DNA of 64,000 bases, from NCBI GenBank assembly GCA_029817715.1, contig JARUPY010000089.1, forward strand, positions 1,860,001-1,924,000. Direction: 5' to 3'. The position numbers and the translations under genes are program-made. Source of the DNA: Melastoma dodecandrum. Lineage: Eukaryota > Streptophyta > Magnoliopsida > Myrtales > Melastomataceae. The notes under the pieces were generated by a model. The model made no database searches and was not told the DNA's origin. It was given only the letters and a program-made list of their open reading frames with translations. Shown in pieces: positions 57,225 through 64,000 of the stretch. How positions within the stretch are numbered: position 1 is the first letter of the stretch; every line of letters begins with the position of its first letter.

Positions 57225-57466
57225 TAGACCCAGCCACTGATACCCCCAACCTTCACCAGAGCTTCCTCCCACCTTCTCACCCCCTCTTCTCTGCACCTTC
57301 CTTTGTGCTTGTCGAGGGCGCCCCGTTACAGGTCGGTCCGCAGCTTGACATCGTGGGGATCGACATCATAGAAGATCGGCAAGATGACTTTCCTAGAGAC
57401 CGAGTCTCTGCAGCACTCCACCATCATAGCTAGTTCTCGGTAGCCCCTGGAGAAGACCACCACGTA
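57225..57466 (-). pseudogene. TIR-domain fragment of another TNL
   Basis: The minus frame reads the C-terminal half of a TIR: YVVVFSRGY, then RELAMMVECCRDS, VILPIFYDVDPHDVKLRTDL, a stop (near 57313), RGALDKHKGR and RRWEEALVKVGGISGW. The WCL part between the two first motifs is deleted. It lies directly 5' of TNL-B, with an LRR-like remnant at 57053-57210 between them. It marks the right end of the NLR cluster. Confidence 0.75.
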
Positions 57467-57770
57467 GCCTTTTAACTTTGATCAATTTAAAGTCGTAGCC
57501 TTTTAACTTTGTATTTTTTTAAATAAAACTGAAACTTATAACACCGATTTATTAACTTTAATTAGAGGAATTTTCAGTTTGATTAATTTATTTCGTAAAA
57601 ATATTTTACTATTAAACTTCGTTGGAAGAGCATACACGCTTATCCCACTCCCAAGTAAAATAAGAATTAATTAAATTAGGTTAATAAGAGGATGATAACA
57701 TTATAACGTTTTTATTCTCTTTTTTACAATATTCCTATTCTGCCCCTCTTCGCCATTTTAATCGCACACT
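57467..57770. other. AT-rich spacer right of the NLR cluster
   Basis: No gene. An 18-bp direct repeat (CGTAGCCTTTTAACTTTG) occurs twice, about 31 bp apart, at its left edge. Confidence 0.5.
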
Positions 57771-57781
57771 GTGTTCCAGTG

Positions 57782-57793
57782 CCTAGGGTTTTT
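57782..57793. promoter_or_regulatory. Telo-box-like element in NUP50 leader
   Basis: CTAGGGTTTTTG (AAAACCCTAG on the other strand) lies in the likely NUP50 leader. It matches the AAACCCTA telo-box common near transcription starts of plant housekeeping genes. Confidence 0.4.
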
Positions 57794-58687
57794 GCTTCCT
57801 TTTCAGCCCCGTTCCTTCTCCCCTACTTCGATTCCCTCGGTATGACCCGATTTTGATCGGAACCCACTTCGATTCCAATCGTGATTGCTCGTTCCTTAGT
57901 TATTTTTCGTTGATTCGATCCCCCTGTGTGCTTTGGGTGTGCAAGCTGTTACATTCTTCTCTTTCTAAAAGATGTTGTCACCAGGGAGGTTGTACTGGAA
58001 TCTACCACCGGACTTTGTTGGTCTGGGATTTGACGATGGGAAAAAGATGTTGGGGTTGGGAATGCTTGTGGAAGCGATTGTTGATTCGATACAACGGGAA
58101 TTTTGTTGAGGAAAAAGAAGTGCTCGTTAGCTGTGAATGATTTTTTTATGAGTATTTTGATAGGCATGCGTTTCTTCTTTTTCTTAACTCTTCAATGAGG
58201 AGGTTTGGGATTTAACTAGAGCTAGTCTGCGGGTGTAATGGGTGTTTTCTGTAGAGTTTACCTTTGTTCGCGGATGTGGAATTGGGCTCGGATTTATACT
58301 TCTTTGTGTCAGGTTTTCTTCTTATATTGGATGTTGTAAATCGAAAACTTTCGTGTTAGCTGCTGCCTAGTTTTCCCCAGGAAGTATTGTTCTTTCTTGT
58401 TGTGTCCCTTTTGAAACGATGAATCCTTACGCTCTGTTCCTTTGATTCACATGCTTATTCTGCTGGTAGTGGACATATTCTGATGAACTGCTGCATGATG
58501 GTTTGTATTTTAGGACTGAAGACCTGCTTAGTAATGGATTCGTGTCTTAATACCTTTTGGGAAAATATGTGTGCTTTACTGATAAAGAAATTCAGGATTT
58601 GGTCCTGAAATTGGGTAAAATTTTCCGATTGCTGCTGAGTGGAAAAGTTCCCTTTTTGTTTGACAGGACGTGGGTGGGTGAACAGAA

Positions 58688-59905
58688 ATGGGAGATGCGG
58701 AGAACAGTCTTCCATCTTCAAAGAAGAGGGCTGCTGGAAGGGAGCTTAACCGGGATAGGCCTGAGCTTGATGACGAGGAGGACGCCTCTGAACAAGAGGG
58801 GGGAACATTTAAAAAGGCGAGTGACGATGTGCTTGCTACCCGCAGAATTGTGAAAGTTCGCCGTAATCAAGCAGCAACTGTGTCTGCTCCAAATCCTTTT
58901 GCTGGGATTCGCTTGGTTGCACCTGCTGCACCAGTGCCTGTTGAAGCAAAGAATGAACAGAAGGTTGGTGACAGCAAGGAACCGACTGAGGATGCACTAC
59001 AAGAAAAGAGTGATGATGCCATCGAAGTTGGTGAGAAGAAGATCAATGAGACTGAACCTGTAAGTGCTCCTTCTACTGAAGAAAAAGAGGGGATAGTGGA
59101 TAATGCCAATGATAATTCTCTAGAGAAAGCAACTGTTCCAGAAATAGAGGATGATACTGGGAATGAAGATGTTGTTGATAATACTGAAGACCTCAAAAAA
59201 CCTGCTGAACCTGAGGCAGAGAACAATGCTGAAGCTGGAAAAATTGAAGATAAATCTAAAGACGAAGTTGAATGCAACGCTAATTCGGCTCCTTTGAGCT
59301 CATTCCAACAGCTCTCGAGCACGCAAAATGCGTTTACTGGTGTTGCAGGCACTGGTTTTTCAACTTCTACATTTTCATTTGGATCAGTTCTCAACGGTGA
59401 TCAGCCATCTTTTGGTTTTGGACTCTCAAACAATGGAAGTTCATCCATGTTCTCCGTTTCTAAAGGTGAGGGAAGTGGCATCACGCCATTACAAGAAGTT
59501 GTGGTCGAGACTGGTGAAGAAAACGAGGCAGTAATTTTCAATGCCGATTCAGTTTTGTTCGAGTATCTAGATGGAAGCTGGAAGGAACGTGGGAAAGGTG
59601 AAATAAGGGTGAATGTCTCAAAGACCGAGGGTGAAAAGGCGAGGATCCTCATGAGGACCAGGGGAAACTTCAGGCTTGTCCTCAATGCGAGTCTATACCC
59701 AGAAATGAAGCTTACCAGTATGGACAAGAAAGGGGTAACTTTTGCTTGTGTGAATGGTGTGGCCGAAAGCAAAGGAGGACTTTCCACCTTTGCATTGAAG
59801 TTCAAAGATGCTTCGATCATGGAGGAGTTCCGTGAGACTGTCATCGCACATAAAGGCAAAGCAACAACAGCTGCCCCTCTCAAGACCCCAGAAAACACCC
59901 CATAA
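58688..59905 (+). CDS. NUP50: NUP50-like nucleoporin with Ran-binding domain
   Basis: A single 405-residue coding exon. The N-terminus has a basic SSKKR signal and the NUP50 motif NPFAGIRLV (about 69-77). The middle is acidic and lysine-rich. Phe-Gly-type repeats (FSFGSV, PSFGFGLSN) occupy about 220-250. A RanBD1 domain spans about 275-400 (VLFEYLDGSWKERGKGEI, RTRGNFRLVLNASLYPEM). NUP50 is a mobile nuclear-basket nucleoporin that assists importin-alpha/Ran-dependent transport. The leader is split: an acceptor (TTTGACAG) lies just upstream of the ATG and the first leader exon probably starts near 57770. I recall that Arabidopsis has two copies, At1g52380 and At3g15970. Confidence 0.88.
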   Translation: MGDAENSLPSSKKRAAGRELNRDRPELDDEEDASEQEGGTFKKASDDVLATRRIVKVRRNQAATVSAPNPFAGIRLVAPAAPVPVEAKNEQKVGDSKEPTEDALQEKSDDAIEVGEKKINETEPVSAPSTEEKEGIVDNANDNSLEKATVPEIEDDTGNEDVVDNTEDLKKPAEPEAENNAEAGKIEDKSKDEVECNANSAPLSSFQQLSSTQNAFTGVAGTGFSTSTFSFGSVLNGDQPSFGFGLSNNGSSSMFSVSKGEGSGITPLQEVVVETGEENEAVIFNADSVLFEYLDGSWKERGKGEIRVNVSKTEGEKARILMRTRGNFRLVLNASLYPEMKLTSMDKKGVTFACVNGVAESKGGLSTFALKFKDASIMEEFRETVIAHKGKATTAAPLKTPENTP

Positions 59906-61713
59906 GCATCAAATGATTAAACAGCAGTAAGCACTTTGTCCTCTCTGTCAGCTTGAGTCTGTGGTTACCATGTTACTCTGGTTTTGTGTATCATGATCAT
60001 GAAACTGTTGCTGCATGGATCTTTGAGAACAACACAAATCATAGAGTCGGATAATTAGTCTCTCGCCTTGACATGGTTCGAGTTGTTTAGTGCATCGAGT
60101 TAGCATATAGGCTGTCGGCTTTTGTTTCGTCCCTTTACATTGATGTACTTGAAGAAGTTCATATGACAAGAAGCAAAATCCTATGCATGTTGCATAAAAG
60201 CCATTCAAGATTTAGGATTTTTCTGTTCCTGAGCTGGTGATATCGTGGGCTGATCCGTGGTTTTTTATCAATGGTGGTTCTTTTTGGGAACCATTTGAAA
60301 TCTCTTTTTACTTATTTGTTGGCAAAATATCATCTCTGCTGCATCATTCTTTTGAAGAGATGGAGGATAGACAGCTTTTCCCAACCTCTTGGGCGCAGTT
60401 CCCCACACACTCTTGCGCGCGCCTCTTATTGCGCATCTGATCTAGGCTCGTTGTCTCTCGCGCGGCCCTCTGGCGCTGCTTCGGCAGCTATCACGGCTTG
60501 TGCCATCATTACCAGCAAGCATCAAGGCTGGCAGCATCTTTCCTCCGGTGTCATCCATGAAGTGTTCTCACGTTCAATTAACGCGGATTGTCTTCCCTTG
60601 CGCTTTCACTCGGGGGGTAAAATCGGGGTTTCCTAATAATTTACAGTGATTTCACAATTTTGCCCCCCTCACCCACGTGCCATACCCGCTTCCCTCTCCC
60701 AACTCGCACGTGCGAGATATCCTCATTCCGTTTCTCTCTGTATAACTCGTCAACCCTCTCTTCGTCTCTCTCTAGAAATCGAGTCAATCAGTTCCCCGAC
60801 CTTTTCATTCAGCTTCTTCCTTTCTCCACGCCAGATCTCCGCATTGTCCGCAATTTGCGCTGCTTCGATCGCGAGCAGTGCCGAGGTGATCTTTCGGTTA
60901 GCCTCGAACTCTTGTTTGATTGCGATTTGTGCCTTTTTGGTTGGACTTAAGTGGAAAGTGGTTGGTTGAAGTTCTTACTTTGGTAAACGGATGCTTCTAG
61001 ACGTTCCTCGGAGTCGCATTTCTGCTGTTTCCACTGTCCGCAGTTAGATCGTGGCGGCCCTCCGATCCTAGATATTGAACTGAGGTGACTTCTTTCTTTC
61101 CTTATATATTTGCTTCGAGCAGTGTTGTTTCTGCAGGCTAAGCTTGTTTAGTCGAGTTTATGGTGATTCTTGCGAGTTCAGTTGCTTTGGGCGACTGGTG
61201 TTGCTGTTGTTGTTGACGGAGAGTTTAACGTGGCTCGTTCTCATTCAGTATTTATGCTGATCAGCAGTAGCAGAAACAAAGGGCTTTAGGATCTTTGTCG
61301 ATTGAGGCGTATGGTGATTGTAGATATTTAGCTTCGGCGTGCATGAAATGCGGTTCGCACAATTGTCGTCCCTTGTTTGAATTCTCTGCGAGTTTTTTAT
61401 TATCATAATTGGCTGCAAATAATGTAAATGGGCTGCATAAATAAACTGCATTCTTTTCGGAGAGTTAGAGATTTCTATATTTCTCCCCATACAAAACTTC
61501 ATTTATACTTTCTACTTTCCAATGACTAACAGATGTTCTCTATTTTGGGTTATTGTAGCTTAACGTTAAAATGGCACGGTGCAATGTTTGTTGCAACATC
61601 CTTCAGGAGCATTGTTATTGACAAGACTCTACTAGACCATGCTCCTTTCCGGGATTGTATAGTTTAGGTTTAATCTAAAGTGTAACATACTGAAATCACA
61701 AGCAATACGGAAA
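59906..61713. other. NUP50 3' region, glycosyltransferase promoter and leader
   Basis: NUP50 3' untranslated sequence occupies the left part. A pyrimidine-rich leader of the next gene starts near 60730, with probable leader introns; an acceptor-like TTATTGTAG ends near 61558. Frames here (60271-60969) look like leader sequence, not protein. Confidence 0.5.
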
Positions 61714-64000
61714 ATGGATGAGGGAACTAGCAGAGGAGATTCATCCGGCAGTTTTATCAGACAGTCGTCATTAAGGCAGGGTAATGGCTACAAGTCTGTC
61801 TTGTCTGGTAAATCGTCACCAAGGAGTCCTCACACGTTTCGTAGATTGTATTCTAGCCGCACTCCGAGAAGAGAAGGCATATTTGGCAGCATCGGGGGAC
61901 AGTGGTTTCGAAGCAACAAGTTGGCGTATTGGTTGCTGTTGATCACTCTGTGGACTTATCTTGGGTTTTATGTCCAGTCAAGATGGGCTCATGAAGACGA
62001 CACGAATCGGTTTCTGGGTTTCAGGCATAAAAGAAGCATATCGAAATCTGATTCTTTGTCCGTCGCTGCAGACAGAAGAAATCTGATCGCAAATGACAGC
62101 TCCATGGTTGTTAAGAATGAAATTGACGTCTTGTTGGTGAAGGATAAATCAATTGGTGTTGTTTTAGGTACCCAGGGGAATAAAGATTCTGATTCTCCCC
62201 CACGGAACCTTGTACAGAAACAGAATAAGAAGCCCCCTCGTAAGCCAAGGGGAAAAACACGCAGCCAACATACTTCAAAAGCCAAAGTTCAAAGCGCAGA
62301 TCTAGAGGAGCATGAACAAGAAATTCTGAAGAGAAATTCTTCTTATGGTCTGCTTGTTGGTCCTTTTGGGGAGACAGAGGATAGATTACTGGAATTGACT
62401 CATGATAATGGATCTGGAACTTGCGACAGGAAAGGAGATTTTTCAAGACTTGTCCGGTCAAGAAAATTTTTGCTGATTTTTCATGAGCTTTCCATGACAG
62501 GAGCACCATTGTCCATGATGGAGTTGGCTTCAGAGCTCGTAAACTGTGGTGCTACCGTTTCAGCTGTAGTTCTCAGTAAAAAGGGAGGATTGATGTCAGA
62601 ACTTTCTAGAAGAAGAATCAAAGTGCTTGAAGATAGAACAACCTTGAGCTACAAAGTGGGCATGAGGTCAGATCTGGTCATCGCTGGCTCAGCTGTATGT
62701 GCTTCATGGATTGGTAATTAGCCCAGCCAATGTATAATTCGTGTCTTTTCCCTGCATCTGTGCAATTAATCTGCCATTTTAGGTTGAGTCTATGAATTAT
62801 ACAGATTACCAACTATTTTATCTGCGTACATATAAAAGCAATGAAGGGTGTTAGGAGGTTTAAGTACACATGTTCATGATTCATCAGCAAGTGGTTCTTG
62901 TTCTCATTGGTGTTGTTTCCAGTAGAATTTTTGGTCCTTAATGGTCTCTAATTGGCTTTCTATACGGCATGGTAAACTTGCTTTTCATTGCACAGATCAA
63001 TATATCGAGCATTTTCCAGCTGGTGGGAATCAAATTGCTTGGTGGATCATGGGAAACAGGGAAGATTGCTTTCACCGCTCCTAAGTTGCCCTCGATCAAG
63101 TTTAGTTTATATTTTTCCTGTCGGAGTCAAAATCTAAAACAGTGGCTATCCTGGTGCGAACAAGAAAAGATTAAGCTGAGGCTTCCACCCTCCATAGTGC
63201 CTCTATCTGTCAATGACGAATTGGCTTTTGTGGCCGGAATTTCTTGTTAACTTAACTCTCCATCGTTTACTCCTGAACGGATGCTGGAGCGACGGAAACT
63301 TTTGCGGGATGCTGTGAGAGAAGAAATGGGATTGGCGGAAAATGATATTTTATTAGTGACTCTGAGCAGCATAAACCGGGGGAAAGGACAACTCCGCCTT
63401 CTTGAATCTCTACATCTGGTGATGGGAAATGCCTCCTCACAGCCTGGTATTGGAAGTCGGGTTTCTGCGGGACTTGATCTAAACAGAACAAACTCAACTG
63501 ATGGATACCGATCTAGAGCTCTGCTGCATGGGCCAAATGATCAAAACTTGGCCAGTGGATTGGACTCCAGGAAAATTCTGTCCAGCAGCAGAGCGATGGA
63601 TAAGCATGCACTGAAAGTGCTCATTGGCTCTGTGGGTTCTAAAAGCAACAAATTACCATATGTGAGAGAGATGCTACTATTTTTATCACAGCATCCAATG
63701 TTATCACGATCGGTACTGTGGACCCCTTCCACAACTCGTGTGGCTTCACTTTACTCTGCAGCTGATGTTTATGTCATCAATTCTCAGGTGACATGCCCTT
63801 CGTTATTGATATTTTGTGCTCCATAAGTTTTAAGTGGTTGGCAATATCTTCTTCTGCTGATTCCTGGAGAAACTTAAAATTAAATACTGCAAGAATGACT
63901 TGATCGGCTGCATCTTTCCCACATATCTTGGATATTTATCAGTGATGCTTATGATTGCCATATGCAGGGTATTGGGGAGACTTTCGGAAGAGTGACAATT
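61714..64000 (+). pseudogene. Golgi-type glycosyltransferase gene with a broken middle exon (runs off the window)
   Basis: Exon 1 (61714-62713) encodes 333 residues of a type II membrane protein: a Ser-rich cytosolic tail, one transmembrane helix (about 70-87, LAYWLLLITLWTYLGFYV), a basic stem and then LLIFHELSMTGAPLSMMELA, the start of a GT-B fold glycosyltransferase family 4-like domain. Exon 2 (62996-63787) continues in phase (QYIEHFPAGGNQIAWWIMG). It then meets TAA at 63082-63084, TAG at 63103-63105, an extra A at 63136-63139 and TAA at 63248-63250, all where the family is conserved (VNDELAFVAG follows). From 63281 the frame is clean again (MLERRKLLRDAVREEMGL to ASLYSAADVYVINSQ). Exon 3 starts at 63968 (GIGETFGRVTI). 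I recall At1g52420/At3g15940 as relatives. Either a young pseudogene or local sequence errors. Confidence 0.75.

Noticed and set aside
58867..59898. Two minus-strand ORFs over NUP50
   Set aside because: Antisense to a well-supported coding exon; no motifs.

Overview
This is plant nuclear DNA from a eudicot. The genes are spliced with GT-AG introns, and the TIR-NBS-LRR genes argue against a grass because TIR-type NLRs are absent there. The style is rosid-like. I cannot name the species; Myrtales is only an impression.

Layout. (1) 1-13340 is a decayed resistance-gene cluster. It holds an LRR-only remnant (TNL-0), a nearly complete but frameshifted TIR-NBS-LRR (TNL-1), an intact secreted Gnk2/DUF26 antifungal-type gene and its broken relative, and a duplicated chimera of a PFP-beta fragment and a receptor-kinase fragment. 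(2) 13744-32109 is an ordinary housekeeping block: TMA7, LSM8, SYS1, a trihelix factor, a PPR gene (At3g16010-like), a Rab5-type GTPase and a DUF630/DUF632 protein. (3) 32650-57470 is a tandem segmental duplication. Each arm has a METTL22-like methyltransferase, a long-TIR foldback element and a TNL (TNL-A, TNL-B), all on the minus strand. Between the arms lie an LRR remnant and a broken endogenous caulimovirid (pararetrovirus) copy. The second METTL22 copy also carries a LINE fragment with a clear target-site duplication. (4) 57770-64000 has NUP50 and a Golgi-type glycosyltransferase gene whose middle exon is broken; the gene runs off the window.

The housekeeping genes serve separate cell functions: ribosome-associated factor, U6 snRNP, Golgi, endosome, nuclear pore and organelle RNA. 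The accessory genes form an immune cluster changed by duplication, transposons and a viral insertion. TNL-A and TNL-B share one in-frame TGA in the NB-ARC domain, so each may yield only a 331-residue TIR-plus-partial-NB product. Exon limits were worked out by hand from splice signals, reading phase and remembered family sequences. No transcript or database evidence was available.
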